From positions 1 to 50,829 of the forward strand of contig JALCZJ010000018.1 of assembly GCA_022690815.1 (NCBI GenBank): a DNA stretch of 50,829 bases. The letters are read 5' to 3'. The notes under the pieces are model-generated. The model was not told the origin of the DNA. It made no database searches and worked only from the letters and a program-made list of their open reading frames with translations. Of this stretch, positions 8,420 to 17,244 are shown in pieces (the first letter of the stretch is position 1; each line of letters begins with the position of its first letter). Source of the stretch: Ferrimicrobium sp. (GTDB taxonomy: Bacteria > Actinomycetota > Acidimicrobiia > Acidimicrobiales > Acidimicrobiaceae). The position numbers and the translations under genes are program-made.

Positions 8420-8926
8420 GTGACGACCATTGACCGGCCATTCGGGCGTGCATTGGAGGACTTTGTGGTCGGTGACGTGTACCGTCACTGGCCTGGCAAA
8501 ACGATCACTGAGGCTGATGATCATTTGTTTTGTATGATCACGATGAACCATCATCCTCTCCACACCGACGCGTACTTTGCCGAGCAATCGACCGTGCACG
8601 GTCGAAACGTAGTGGTGGGCAACCTGGTTTATTCGGTGGTGCTCGGGATGAGTGTGCCGGATGTCTCTGGATCTGCGATTGCTAATCTCGAGGTCGAGTC
8701 GCTCGTGCATCGCAAGCCGACGTTTCATGGCGATACGATCTATGCGCAATCACGCGTATTGGCCGTGGAGCCTTCGAAGTCGAAGCCTGATCGTGGCATT
8801 GTCACCGTTGAGACCTTTGGTTACAACCAAGATGGCGATGAAGTGGTCTCATTTCGTCGCAAGGTAATGGTGTGGCGACGAGACGCTTTGCCGACACGAC
8901 AGTTTCCGTATCCCAACGAGACCTGA
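8420..8926 (+). CDS. MaoC-like (R)-specific acyl-CoA hydratase/dehydratase
   Basis: 168-residue hot-dog-fold protein. FCMITMNHHPLHTDAYFAEQ is the hydratase-2 motif region with the catalytic Asn-His(-Asp) character, followed by GNLVYSVVLGMSV and the C-terminal sheet strand (ANLEVESLVHRKPTFHGDTI). Family members hydrate trans-2-enoyl-CoA or related C4-dicarboxyl-CoA thioesters. A GTG start at 8420 lies six bases after the upstream stop codon; there is no strong Shine-Dalgarno, so coupling is likely. The exact acyl substrate is unknown. Confidence 0.85.
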   Translation: MTTIDRPFGRALEDFVVGDVYRHWPGKTITEADDHLFCMITMNHHPLHTDAYFAEQSTVHGRNVVVGNLVYSVVLGMSVPDVSGSAIANLEVESLVHRKPTFHGDTIYAQSRVLAVEPSKSKPDRGIVTVETFGYNQDGDEVVSFRRKVMVWRRDALPTRQFPYPNET

Positions 8927-9430
8927 GCGCTCGTTGATTGTGGTGGGCGACGCGCTCGTTTGATCGCACTTTGTTTGCGCCTTCGCCCTTGTTGGAACCG
9001 AATACCGGTGAGATTTTTCTCAAGGCTCTTGGTTGACGGTCGATACCAATACTCGAGGAGATGAGCCGTTGACACAGACCTCCCCCTCTTTGTTAGACGG
9101 CCTCTCCTCATGATCTTTTTGGAGCTTGAGGCAGTTGGCGCCTATCGCGGCGAGTTGTCATCATTGGTCTACCGATCGCGCGGTTTGACGATCAGAGGCT
9201 CGAAGGTTTATCAGCGTTTCGTTGCTCTCGTGCCTAACCCGCCCTTTGCTTGATTGCACGTTTGTTGTGCTGCTGCCTTCTCTCACCGGTTGGCCGCATG
9301 TCCTCTGATTGACGATCTGGGGCTACCAGTGGGCCTCCTATTGGCGTAGTTAGAGTAGTGGGGGTTGTGTGGTGGCACTCGATGGCTCCAATGCCGTAGG
9401 GTGTGTCGCTTGCCGGGTGCCTATCGAGCA
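8927..9430. other. Intergenic region without a gene
   Basis: About 500 bases between the convergent MaoC-like and RmlC-like genes. Frames on both strands are short and not protein-like. The only structure seen is the imperfect hairpin at 9055-9109, followed by a T5 run. Confidence 0.5.
9055..9114 (+). terminator. Candidate terminator hairpin downstream of the MaoC-like gene
   Basis: GAGGAGA-TGA-GCCGT at 9055-9069 can pair with ACGGC-C-TCTCCTC at 9097-9109, with an internal bulge and a 27-base loop. ATGATCTTTTT follows. It lies about 130 bases after the MaoC-like stop codon. The long loop makes it weaker than a classical terminator. Confidence 0.35.
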
Positions 9431-9982
9431 CTAGGTGCGGGGAGTGCCAAAGGGTAAGAGCTGCGGAGCGATCTCAGCGAGCTTCGGGTTGGTCTGATCT
9501 CGGGTGGAGACGACGGGCTCTGAAAGGCGCCAAACGTCCTTAAAGCGGGCGTCACTCCAGAGAATTCCGAGTTCGTCCGAGGGGTTGTAATAACCATCAA
9601 CGAGGTAGGTCAACGTGATATCGGTCAGCGTTGCAAAACCATGCGCCACACCTGGTGGAATGAAGACACCGATCGGGTTGGCCTCACCCATCTCCACGTC
9701 CATCAACTGATCAAAGGTCGTCGACTCAGCGCGTAGATCATAGAGGACTACCTGAGCGGTGCCGTTCACGATGTACCAGTAGTCGGCCTGGTGGAGATGA
9801 TAATGGAGCCCCACCAGGGAACCAGCTACCTTGTCTGAGCGCGATCCTTGCACCATCTCATGGCCTAGCGGGAACCACGAGCGCCGGTAGGTCTCCTGGA
9901 ATCGACCACGTGCATCGGCATGGACCTCAGGGTGGATGATTACCACATCTTGCAATACGTTCTTGGTGCCATTGTCCGCCAT
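9431..9982 (-). CDS. rfbC: dTDP-4-dehydrorhamnose 3,5-epimerase-like protein (RmlC/RfbC family)
   Basis: 183 residues from ATG 9982, which has GGAG six bases upstream; an in-frame ATG at 10033 would add 17 residues but lacks a ribosome site. The cupin fold of RmlC is seen in DARGRFQETYR, GSLVGLHYHL (RGLHYQ in the family, with the catalytic His), YYIVNGTAQVVLYDLR-like strands, and FIPPGVAHGFATL. Family members isomerise dTDP-4-keto-6-deoxyglucose at C3 and C5 on the way to dTDP-rhamnose. No other rml genes are nearby, so the sugar could differ. It lies downstream of pilT on the same strand. Confidence 0.85.
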   Translation of the reverse strand: MADNGTKNVLQDVVIIHPEVHADARGRFQETYRRSWFPLGHEMVQGSRSDKVAGSLVGLHYHLHQADYWYIVNGTAQVVLYDLRAESTTFDQLMDVEMGEANPIGVFIPPGVAHGFATLTDITLTYLVDGYYNPSDELGILWSDARFKDVWRLSEPVVSTRDQTNPKLAEIAPQLLPFGTPRT

Positions 9983-10082
9983 GCTTGCTCCGCTGCTGTC
10001 AGGAAACTGTTGCGAAGTCAGACTAACGGTCATGCGATGCTGGCTCAGCCCTCATCGGCGATCATGTCATCGACGGGGTCGC

Positions 10083-11174
10083 CTATACGGCTAGTTGACC
10101 CAAGTCCTTGAGCATGAGGCCGAGGTCGTGGCTGTTCGAGGCGTTCGCGAGTGCGGTCTCGACGGTGATCTTGTTATCCGTGACCAACTGTGCGAGTGCT
10201 TGATCGAAGGTCATCATGCCGTAGAAGGCGCCTTCAGTGACGATCGTTTTGATGTCGGTGGCGTGTTCGGGTTCAAGGATTGCCTGCTTGACTCGTCCGT
10301 TGGTGACAAGGACCTCACAGGCGACGACGAGCGAAGATCCAGATGCGGCATCGACGAGGCGTTGCGAGACGACTCCAGCCAAGATGTCTGCGAGTGAAAC
10401 CCTTGCTTGGTGCTGCTGGTAGGGGGGAAAGAAGTCGATGATCCTCGAGATCGTCTCGGCTACCCCTAGCGTGTGCAGCGTTGAGAGCACAAGGTGGCCG
10501 GTCTCTGCTGCCTGGATGGCCGCCTCAACGGTCTCGAGATCGCGCATCTCTCCCACGAGAATCACGTCTGGATCTTGGCGCAGTGAGGCACGAAGGGCCG
10601 AAGCGAAGGTTCGTGTGTCAAAGCCGATCTCGCGCTGGTTGACGAACGATCGCTGGTCGTGGTGAAGGTACTCGATCGGGTCTTCGAGCGTGATGATGTG
10701 TTTCGCTCGACTGGTGTTGATCGCATTGACCATTGCCGCCAGGGTTGATGACTTACCCGACCCCGTCGGGCCGGTAACGAGGATTAGCCCGCGTTCGATA
10801 GTTGCGAGCTTTGCGATCGATCCCGGCAGTCCGAGGTCGTCATAGCTTGGGGCCTCGGGCTTCACGGCCCGGAAGGCAAACCCAAGAGCCCGCCCGAACA
10901 GGAAGCAGTTCACTCGGTACCGACGTCCGTGGCCATCGATGTAGGCGAAGTCGGTTTCACCAGTCTTTTGAAATGAGGTTCGCGCAGACTCAGGTACGAT
11001 AGCGTCCATGATGGCAGAAAGGTCCTGCTGCGAGGGGACGGGGAGATCGTCCATGGAGCCGAGCCGCCCACTCACGCGCACATGGGCAGGTGCGTTGGCC
11101 TTCAAGTGAAGATCGGAGCCCCCGAGTTCCCGTAGGGCGTCAAGATAGTTTTCAAGCAATACGTGGATCGCCAT
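10083..11174 (-). CDS. pilT: PilT-type twitching/retraction ATPase
   Basis: 363 residues from ATG 11174, where the PilT-type text AIHVLLENYLDALRELGGSDLHLKANAP starts (the family's SDLHL/ASDLHI opening). It has Walker A GPTGSGKS, the Asp box (HIITLEDPIEYLH), Walker B DPDVILVGEMRD and the His box (GHLVLSTLHTLGVAETISRIIDFFP). PilT powers type IV pilus retraction as a cytoplasmic hexamer. No other pilus genes occur in the window, so the partner machine must be elsewhere. The AAGAAGAA upstream is a weak ribosome site. It is divergent from the RodZ-tail membrane protein, 123 bases away. Confidence 0.92.
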   Translation of the reverse strand: MAIHVLLENYLDALRELGGSDLHLKANAPAHVRVSGRLGSMDDLPVPSQQDLSAIMDAIVPESARTSFQKTGETDFAYIDGHGRRYRVNCFLFGRALGFAFRAVKPEAPSYDDLGLPGSIAKLATIERGLILVTGPTGSGKSSTLAAMVNAINTSRAKHIITLEDPIEYLHHDQRSFVNQREIGFDTRTFASALRASLRQDPDVILVGEMRDLETVEAAIQAAETGHLVLSTLHTLGVAETISRIIDFFPPYQQHQARVSLADILAGVVSQRLVDAASGSSLVVACEVLVTNGRVKQAILEPEHATDIKTIVTEGAFYGMMTFDQALAQLVTDNKITVETALANASNSHDLGLMLKDLGQLAV

Positions 11175-11297
11175 ATCTGTTCTTCTTCGACCATCTTGAC
11201 AGCCAGCTGAAGTGTGGCCAACGCGTGGCAGGTATCGCAAATTGGGCGCCGCCTATACTGGGAGTTGAAGAGCCGTCTCTCACCTTCGAGGTGTCCC

Positions 11298-12518
11298 ATG
11301 TCAGTAATTATCATCTTTGTCGTCGCCTTTATCGGCTTGGCAATCGTAGCGAGGATCGGCCTGGCGAATTCGACCCGGGAGCGTCGTTCGATGTCCGGTC
11401 ACCGTCATACCCTTGAGACTATCTCCAAAGTAGCCGATGCTTCTACCGCGGAGAAGGACATGCGAACCTTCAAAGTGGAACCGTTGCGTCCAGTCCGCCT
11501 CGATCTGTCAAAACTCGATGACTTGACCGACCCTGATCTCATTCGTATCACGACGCCACTTGCCAACGATGACCCGAACGAGGAGAGTGGGGCCAATCTG
11601 GTCCAAGATGATGGTAGCGAACCGTCGCATGACGTCGAGGGATTGAAGTTGGCGAAGGAGTCGAACGATTCAACGCCGACGGTGCAACACGATGAGCTTT
11701 CCAGCAACGACAAGACATCGCTCGAAGAGCCGTCGCCAACCGGATTAGTCTTCGGTGAAGACGACGTCATCGGACGAGTCGGCGACGATGATGCCACCGT
11801 TGAGCTCAGTTCGGCTGCCCTCGGAGCAACGCAGGTAATTCCCCAAATAGACGACGTCGCGGATCAGCAGTCTGGCGATGCAGAGCGCGGCCAGCATCGG
11901 GTGTACTCCACTGGTCGGCGCAGTCTTCCACTCTCGGCCATGGTCATCGGCGCTGGCGCGATCGCTGTCGTCTTAGGCGTTGGTTTTTTTGTGCTTGGCA
12001 GGAACTCTTCTTCCACATCACCCTCGGCGTCGCCAACGGTCGCGACCAAGAAGCAGACGAGTTCGGGATCAAAGACGACCAAATCTTCGGCTACGAACAA
12101 GTCGACGCCGACCAAAAAGGCGTCTACAACGACCAAAAAGGCAGCAAGCTCTGCATCTTCTGGTGGGGGTTCGACGACGTCGGGGAGTCAAGGGTCGTCA
12201 ACTACGACGACACCAGCCAGTTACACACCGGTCAGCGCCAACGCAAACTATGCCACCTACGACATACCCGGTGGCCCAAAGACCGTCGTGGTGAGCGCGA
12301 CTCAGCCGTGTTGGGTAGCTGATTCCAACACAGCGAACGGTCCTCTGTTGTGGGATGAGACGTTACCGGCAGGGGGATCGTACACGATCTCATCGACTTC
12401 ATCATCACTGTGGATTAAGGTTGGCAACGCCCATGACTTCCAAATGCAAGTCAACGGCGTTCCAGTCACCTTCTCCTCGCCCCCGGGAGTGTTCGCCTTC
12501 AACCTCGTCAAGTCCTAA
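11298..12518 (+). CDS. Membrane protein with RodZ-type C-terminal (DUF4115) domain
   Basis: 406 residues. ATG 11298 follows GAGGTG at 5 bases. Order: an N-terminal membrane helix (SVIIIFVVAFIGLAIVARIG), a long acidic, Asp/Ser-rich cytoplasmic segment to about residue 215, a second helix (LPLSAMVIGAGAIAVVLGVG FFVL), a low-complexity Thr/Ser/Lys linker, and a C-terminal all-beta domain. That domain has the DUF4115 pattern of RodZ: CWVADS, LLWDETLPAGGSYTI, LWIKVGNAHDFQMQVNG and PVTF. The helix-turn-helix that RodZ uses to bind MreB is absent. It may act in the cell envelope or with the neighbouring PilT; both ideas are inference. Confidence 0.7.
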   Translation: MSVIIIFVVAFIGLAIVARIGLANSTRERRSMSGHRHTLETISKVADASTAEKDMRTFKVEPLRPVRLDLSKLDDLTDPDLIRITTPLANDDPNEESGANLVQDDGSEPSHDVEGLKLAKESNDSTPTVQHDELSSNDKTSLEEPSPTGLVFGEDDVIGRVGDDDATVELSSAALGATQVIPQIDDVADQQSGDAERGQHRVYSTGRRSLPLSAMVIGAGAIAVVLGVGFFVLGRNSSSTSPSASPTVATKKQTSSGSKTTKSSATNKSTPTKKASTTTKKAASSASSGGGSTTSGSQGSSTTTTPASYTPVSANANYATYDIPGGPKTVVVSATQPCWVADSNTANGPLLWDETLPAGGSYTISSTSSSLWIKVGNAHDFQMQVNGVPVTFSSPPGVFAFNLVKS

Positions 12519-12672
12519 CCGTTCCACGCATGATTATGGGTGTGTACTCCTAAGCGGTTCGTCCTCAATGAGAGAGCGCGACCTCTGATTGGGACTTGTG
12601 CCCTGGTGATGACCGGCTTCTTTTGGTGGGCTCTTTGCCGTGTGCTAGGTGGTTGCGATAAGCGCTCAGAAG

Positions 12673-14751
12673 TTAGGTCGCCTCGATCGTGGTGCAAGCT
12701 GCCAGCAAGAACGCCTGGACAAGGGCCTCGTTTTCGTAGACTTGGGTTCGTTTGGACGCTCCCATGTGGCCAGCGTCCTCCTCGACCTTGAGGGCGACGT
12801 TGGTCTCCGGCGATATGGAGCGCAATTTTGCAACATACTTCGTCGGCTCCCAATAGGGTACCCGGGAGTCGTTGAGTCCAGTTGTGACCAACAGATCAGG
12901 ATAGCGAGTTGCTTGGAGATTGTCGTAGGGGCTATACGACGCCATCAGCTCCTCAATCATCGTTGATTCCAGCGGATTGCCCCACTCCTCCCACTCGGTA
13001 ATGGTGAGCGGAAGATCGGGGTCCGAGATCGTGGTCAGGCAGTCAACGAAGGGAACTTCGAGGACGGCCGCGCGAAAGCGGTCAGGATCAAGATTGAGCG
13101 TGGCACCAACCATGAGACCGCCTGCGCTCGCGCCGCGTAGGCAGACAAGATCGCCATCAGCGACACCTCGAGAGGTAAGCCAATCGCAGGCGCTAAGGAG
13201 GTCATGAAACCCTTGAGGTTTGTGCTCGAGGCGTCCCTGGTCATGCCATTGACGGCCAAGCTCTCCGCCTCCACGGACGTGGGCGATGGCATAGACAAAA
13301 CCGCGGTCAAGCAGGGAGGTTCGCATGGTCGAGAAGGTGGGGTCAATCGGTTCACCATAGGCACCATAACTGTAGACCAGCGTTGGTGCAGGCAGGGCCA
13401 GATCCTTGCGGTGTACCACGGTGACTGGCACCGAGACGCCATCACTAGCCGTCGTGTAGCCACGGTAGGTCACATAGTTGCCAGGGTCAACACCACCAAG
13501 CACCCGTTGTTGCCAGAGGGTGGAGCGTTCCAGCGTTGCTAGGTCGATTTCGATCAGCGTGGCTGGTAGTCCGAGCGAGGTCTCCTCAACGCGGATAGTG
13601 CTCGCCGATGGTTCCGGGTTGCCGAGCAGAATTGAGGTGATCGCTGGATCATCGGTTGAAAGTTCGATACCATCAGTGTTGTGGTCGCGGTCAAACGGTA
13701 GAAATGTGAGCTTGGTCCTGTCCTCGGAGCGCAGCTGTGTGACGAGGCCAAGGGTGGTGAGTTCGAAGCTCTCAAGTCGATCGGTCGGTGGCAGGTCGCA
13801 GAAGCGTTCCCATGGGCTCTCAGGACCTTGGGTTGAGTAGAGCCGGTATTCCTCACCTTCCCTGGCCGCCATGACGTAGAACGAGTCGTTGATGTGGTCA
13901 AGATGGTACTCGAGCCCTTGTTCGCGCGGACGAAAACATACTGGATCGCCAAGGTTGCCGGTTGCTGACATCAGCCAGTACTCGCTCGTGATCGCGCTCG
14001 AAGAAGTGATGACCAGAAGAGTTCGATCCTTGGTTCGACCGACATCGAGGTAGAACCGTTGATCGGATTCGTGCATGAGTACACGATCCTCACCGGGGTC
14101 GGTACCAAGGGTATGTACCAACACGGTGTCAGGGCGCATGGCATCGTCGGGACGGGTGTAGAGCAGCTGCTGGTGTTCGTTGGTGAAGACGAAGCCATAT
14201 GAGGTGGACGGAATCTCGTCGGTAATGGTGATGACACCGGCGTCGAGACGTCCGATGCGCAGCACGTAGCGTTCTTCACCGGTAAAGTCCACGCCGTAGG
14301 CGATCGTGTGGTCGTCGTCGCCAATCGCGATGCCACTGATCGCGAGAAAGTCGTGGCCCTCGGCGATGACGTTTTCGTCAAGTACCGTCTCAATCTCGGT
14401 CTCGCCGATGCGGCGTCGGAGATGAATCGGGTAGTCGAGGTCCGGTTCGACTCGCGTGAAGTACTCGTAGCCACCACGGCGCGTGGGGTAACTCTCATCA
14501 GGTTCAGGAATGCGAGATCGGTACTCGCGCACGAGTTCATCACGCTTTGCACGCAGTGTTCCGGTGAGGCGATCCATGAAATCGCGCTCGTGCTGGAGAT
14601 AGTCGCCGGTAACGGGGTTGGTGAGGTCGCGAAGCCCATAGAAGGGGTCAAGACGAGTAATCGTGGCGCCCTTGAGGGTCTGGTCGAGACCGCGAGGTGC
14701 GGGAGGGACGGGGAGGGCACGCGCGAACAGCTGCTGTGACAGATAAGGCAT
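12673..14751 (-). CDS. ptrB: Oligopeptidase B / prolyl oligopeptidase family (S9A)
   Basis: 692-residue cytosolic serine peptidase that cleaves oligopeptides. ATG 14751 begins PYLSQQLFARALPVPP; a TACACT box lies 7 bases before it, so a leaderless transcript is likely, and longer in-frame extensions upstream are not needed. The N-terminal seven-bladed propeller region spans about 60-410, and the C-terminal alpha/beta-hydrolase has the nucleophile in RGASAGG, the Asp in TGLNDSRVPYWEP and the His in DAGHMG. The VRGGGELGRQWHDQGR segment is typical of oligopeptidase B and prolyl oligopeptidases. Specificity for basic residues (PtrB) versus proline cannot be settled by eye. Confidence 0.88.
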   Translation of the reverse strand: MPYLSQQLFARALPVPPAPRGLDQTLKGATITRLDPFYGLRDLTNPVTGDYLQHERDFMDRLTGTLRAKRDELVREYRSRIPEPDESYPTRRGGYEYFTRVEPDLDYPIHLRRRIGETEIETVLDENVIAEGHDFLAISGIAIGDDDHTIAYGVDFTGEERYVLRIGRLDAGVITITDEIPSTSYGFVFTNEHQQLLYTRPDDAMRPDTVLVHTLGTDPGEDRVLMHESDQRFYLDVGRTKDRTLLVITSSSAITSEYWLMSATGNLGDPVCFRPREQGLEYHLDHINDSFYVMAAREGEEYRLYSTQGPESPWERFCDLPPTDRLESFELTTLGLVTQLRSEDRTKLTFLPFDRDHNTDGIELSTDDPAITSILLGNPEPSASTIRVEETSLGLPATLIEIDLATLERSTLWQQRVLGGVDPGNYVTYRGYTTASDGVSVPVTVVHRKDLALPAPTLVYSYGAYGEPIDPTFSTMRTSLLDRGFVYAIAHVRGGGELGRQWHDQGRLEHKPQGFHDLLSACDWLTSRGVADGDLVCLRGASAGGLMVGATLNLDPDRFRAAVLEVPFVDCLTTISDPDLPLTITEWEEWGNPLESTMIEELMASYSPYDNLQATRYPDLLVTTGLNDSRVPYWEPTKYVAKLRSISPETNVALKVEEDAGHMGASKRTQVYENEALVQAFLLAACTTIEAT

Positions 14752-14758
14752 GTTGGTC

Positions 14759-14764
14759 AGTGTA
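14759..14764 (-). promoter_or_regulatory. Candidate -10 box of the S9 peptidase gene (leaderless)
   Basis: TACACT on the minus strand, seven bases before the ATG of the peptidase gene; no Shine-Dalgarno is seen between. Confidence 0.45.
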
Positions 14765-14778
14765 GACCGGTCGATGCA

Positions 14779-14807
14779 TTGTGGGGAGTTGTTACTATGG
14801 ACATAGT
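14779..14807 (+). promoter_or_regulatory. Candidate sufB promoter
   Basis: TTGTGG at 14779-14784 and CATAGT at 14802-14807 are 17 bases apart. The -10 box lies inside the inverted repeat at 14794-14807, so a protein bound there would block or recruit RNA polymerase. The sufB leader would be about 50 bases. Confidence 0.5.
14794..14807 (+). promoter_or_regulatory. SUF operator candidate, site 1 (sufB)
   Basis: ACTAT-GGAC-ATAGT, a near-perfect inverted repeat (ACTATG/CATAGT around GA). In reverse orientation it reads GCACTATGTCCATAGTAA and aligns with the sites before sufD (22745-22758) and sufC (26755-26768). The binding factor is unknown; a SufR- or Rrf2-type Fe-S sensor is the natural candidate. 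Confidence 0.6.
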
Positions 14808-14864
14808 GCAAATCGCGGATGTCAAGTGCGTCGGCGTGTATTGCAACACTGTGAAGGAGAAGCA

Positions 14865-16265
14865 ATGGCCTCTGTGGAACTTGATCTTGGGCGTTACAAG
14901 CTTGGCTGGTCAGACGTCGAGGACTACGTGTTCAAACCGAAGAAGGGACTCTCCAAAGAGATCGTTGAAGAGATGTCTCGGATCAAGGGTGAGCCCGAAT
15001 GGATGCGTCAGTTCAGGCTGAAGGCCCTCGAGCACTTCATGCGTCGCCCAATGGCTCCATGGTTTGCGGTAAATATGCCGGACCTGGATTTCGATGACAT
15101 CTATTATTACGTCAAGCCGACCGATCACCAGGTTGACAACTGGGATCAGCTTCCTCAGAACATGAAGGACACCTGGGACAAGCTGGGGATTCCGGAGGCG
15201 GAACGCAAGTACCTGGGCGGAGTAACCGCACAATATGAGTCCGAGGTTGTCTATCATCGCAACCGCGATGATCTCGCCAAGCAGGGTGTTCTCTTTACCG
15301 ACATGGACACCGCGTTGCGTGACTACCCCGAAATTGTCAAGAAGTATTTCGGTACCGTGATACCTCCCAACGACAACAAGTTCGCGGCGCTGAACTCGGC
15401 TGTGTGGTCCGGAGGATCGTTTATCTACGTGCCCAAGGGTGTCAAGCTCGAGATGCCGTTGCAGGCGTATTTCCGCATCAACTCCGAGAACATGGGTCAG
15501 TTCGAGCGCACGTTGATCATCGCGGATGAGGGTTCGCAAGTGCACTATATCGAGGGATGCTCGGCGCCAGTGTATTCGACAGACTCGCTGCACTCGGCGG
15601 TGGTTGAACTCATCGCGTTGCCGGGATCGCGTATCACCTACACGACTATTCAGAACTGGTCATCGAACGTCTACAACCTCGTGACGAAACGAGCGCGTGC
15701 CGAGGCCGAAGCTCGCGTGGAGTGGATCGACGGCAACATCGGCTCGAGATTGACGATGAAGTATCCGTCGGTCTATCTGATGGGCCCGAAGGCATCGGGC
15801 GAGGTGCTTTCAGTCGCCTATGCTGGCGCTGGTCAGCATCAAGATGCTGGTGCGAAGATGATTCACGCTGCGCCCGAGACCACGTCCACGATCGTATCGA
15901 AGTCCATCTCCAAAGACGGAGGTATCACGACCTACCGTGGTCTGGTGCATATGGACGAAGGGGCGAAGAACTCGCGGTCGTTTGTCCGCTGCGATGCCCT
16001 GTTGCTCGACGACCACTCCATCTCCGAGACCAAGCCATACATGGAGATCGGTGAACGCAATGCCTGGGTTGGTCATGAAGCCACGGTTTCTAAGGTGGGT
16101 GAAGATCAACTGTTTTATCTGATGAGTCGTGGCCTGTCGGAGGCTCAGGCGATGAGTCTCATCGTCAATGGATTTATCGAGCCGGTTACGAGAACCCTGC
16201 CGATGGAGTACGCGGTTGAGTGGTCACGGCTTATCGAACTCCAGATGGACGGTTCGATTGGGTAA
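14865..16265 (+). CDS. sufB: Fe-S cluster assembly scaffold subunit SufB
   Basis: 466 residues. ATG 14865 has AAGGAGA four bases upstream; the in-frame upstream frame to 14781 is not needed. SufB with SufD and SufC forms the SufBCD scaffold on which Fe-S clusters are built. Visible signatures: [31 protein letters not shown], the beta-helix core, IEGCSAP with a conserved Cys at about 232, [11 protein letters not shown] with Cys about 376, and [23 protein letters not shown] near the C-terminus. Length is typical. Unlike most actinobacterial clusters, it is not followed by sufD, which lies 6.6 kb away after genes on the other strand. It carries its own promoter with the shared operator. Confidence 0.97.
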   Translation: MASVELDLGRYKLGWSDVEDYVFKPKKGLSKEIVEEMSRIKGEPEWMRQFRLKALEHFMRRPMAPWFAVNMPDLDFDDIYYYVKPTDHQVDNWDQLPQNMKDTWDKLGIPEAERKYLGGVTAQYESEVVYHRNRDDLAKQGVLFTDMDTALRDYPEIVKKYFGTVIPPNDNKFAALNSAVWSGGSFIYVPKGVKLEMPLQAYFRINSENMGQFERTLIIADEGSQVHYIEGCSAPVYSTDSLHSAVVELIALPGSRITYTTIQNWSSNVYNLVTKRARAEAEARVEWIDGNIGSRLTMKYPSVYLMGPKASGEVLSVAYAGAGQHQDAGAKMIHAAPETTSTIVSKSISKDGGITTYRGLVHMDEGAKNSRSFVRCDALLLDDHSISETKPYMEIGERNAWVGHEATVSKVGEDQLFYLMSRGLSEAQAMSLIVNGFIEPVTRTLPMEYAVEWSRLIELQMDGSIG

Positions 16266-16868
16266 ATCGATCCGCTACGTCCCTGCTAGACGCCGACCGA
16301 GAGGTAGGCGAAGCCAAGGTCGGTCGACTCGCTGTTGGTGATGCATGGGTCTGTGTGCGTCGCCAATGGAGGGTGGTCTCAAAAAGCGATGCGGGTCCCA
16401 AAGGACTATGCCTTGTAGCCAGGTGGGTAGTTATTCGTCTTGAGCTGTGCGGATGTTGTCGTTACGGGGCTTGTCCATACTCGTTCCCTGTTGGGCTTTG
16501 AGCGTGACTGGTAGGCTTTGGTGTCGATATGGCTTAGCCTCATGTGTAGTGCGTGTCCTGCACCATCGAAACGTTGTTGGGGTACGCAGGAGGACTCGTC
16601 ATCCACGGGTATTCGCTACGAGCTGATTGATCCTGGCTACCCGGCATCCACCACCCCATACCAATAACAAACAGCTCTGGCCATCAATGCTCAGGCTGGA
16701 GTCGTTGTGACAACTGTTGTGGGGTCGAAGAGTCAACGCTGTGTCGAGCGTGGAGCGCAACAACTGAGCGATTCACCTTCTAAGGGCAAAACCATAGACA
16801 AGAGCAACCGAGAGTGGTCAGAGTCGATGGGGGCGATATGTTCTAGACAGCGAAAATTGATGAGAGGA
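16266..16868. other. Intergenic region downstream of sufB, no gene seen
   Basis: About 600 bases. Short frames on both strands have no ribosome sites or protein-like composition. I see no strong terminator, RNA gene or mobile-element terminus. It marks the breakpoint between sufB and the inserted opposite-strand block. Confidence 0.5.
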
Positions 16869-17039
16869 TCAGCGGGTCTGATCCTTGGTGGCATACTTGT
16901 AGCCAAGCCAACCGCCGGCGGCAGCACCGACCACGAGACCGATTGGTCCGGCCACCAAGGTCCCAATGACCGCCACAACGGCTCCCGCACCAACCGTTTT
17001 GCCAACCATGGCTGATCCACGATTCGAATAGCTGCTCAC
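16869..17039 (-). CDS. Small glycine-zipper membrane protein
   Basis: 56 residues if started at GTG 17039, which has AAAGGTGG four bases upstream; a longer version from 17066 is possible. The text GKTVGAGAVVAVIGTLVAGP IGLVVGAAAGGWLGYKY is one long Gly/Ala/Val membrane-compatible segment with small-residue spacing like glycine-zipper proteins, ending in a short charged tail. Such proteins often pack tightly in membranes or act as envelope-stress proteins. Function unknown. It lies downstream of the histidine kinase on the same strand, about 200 bases away. Confidence 0.55.
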   Translation of the reverse strand: MSSYSNRGSAMVGKTVGAGAVVAVIGTLVAGPIGLVVGAAAGGWLGYKYATKDQTR

Positions 17040-17244
17040 AACGCCACCTTTCACTGCTGACTGCACCTGTCATGCTACTCGCTAGCTGGTGCTTCGATCA
17101 CATTTCGAATTTCAGCAGATTCCTCGCTCCACACTCTCTGATGCGAATCCAATCATCATTGGTGGGTTGAGGGCTTGGAAAGATTGCTGGCCAAGATCGG
17201 GTCACCTTGGCGCTGTGATCCGATTGTGTGATCTGATGCGATAT

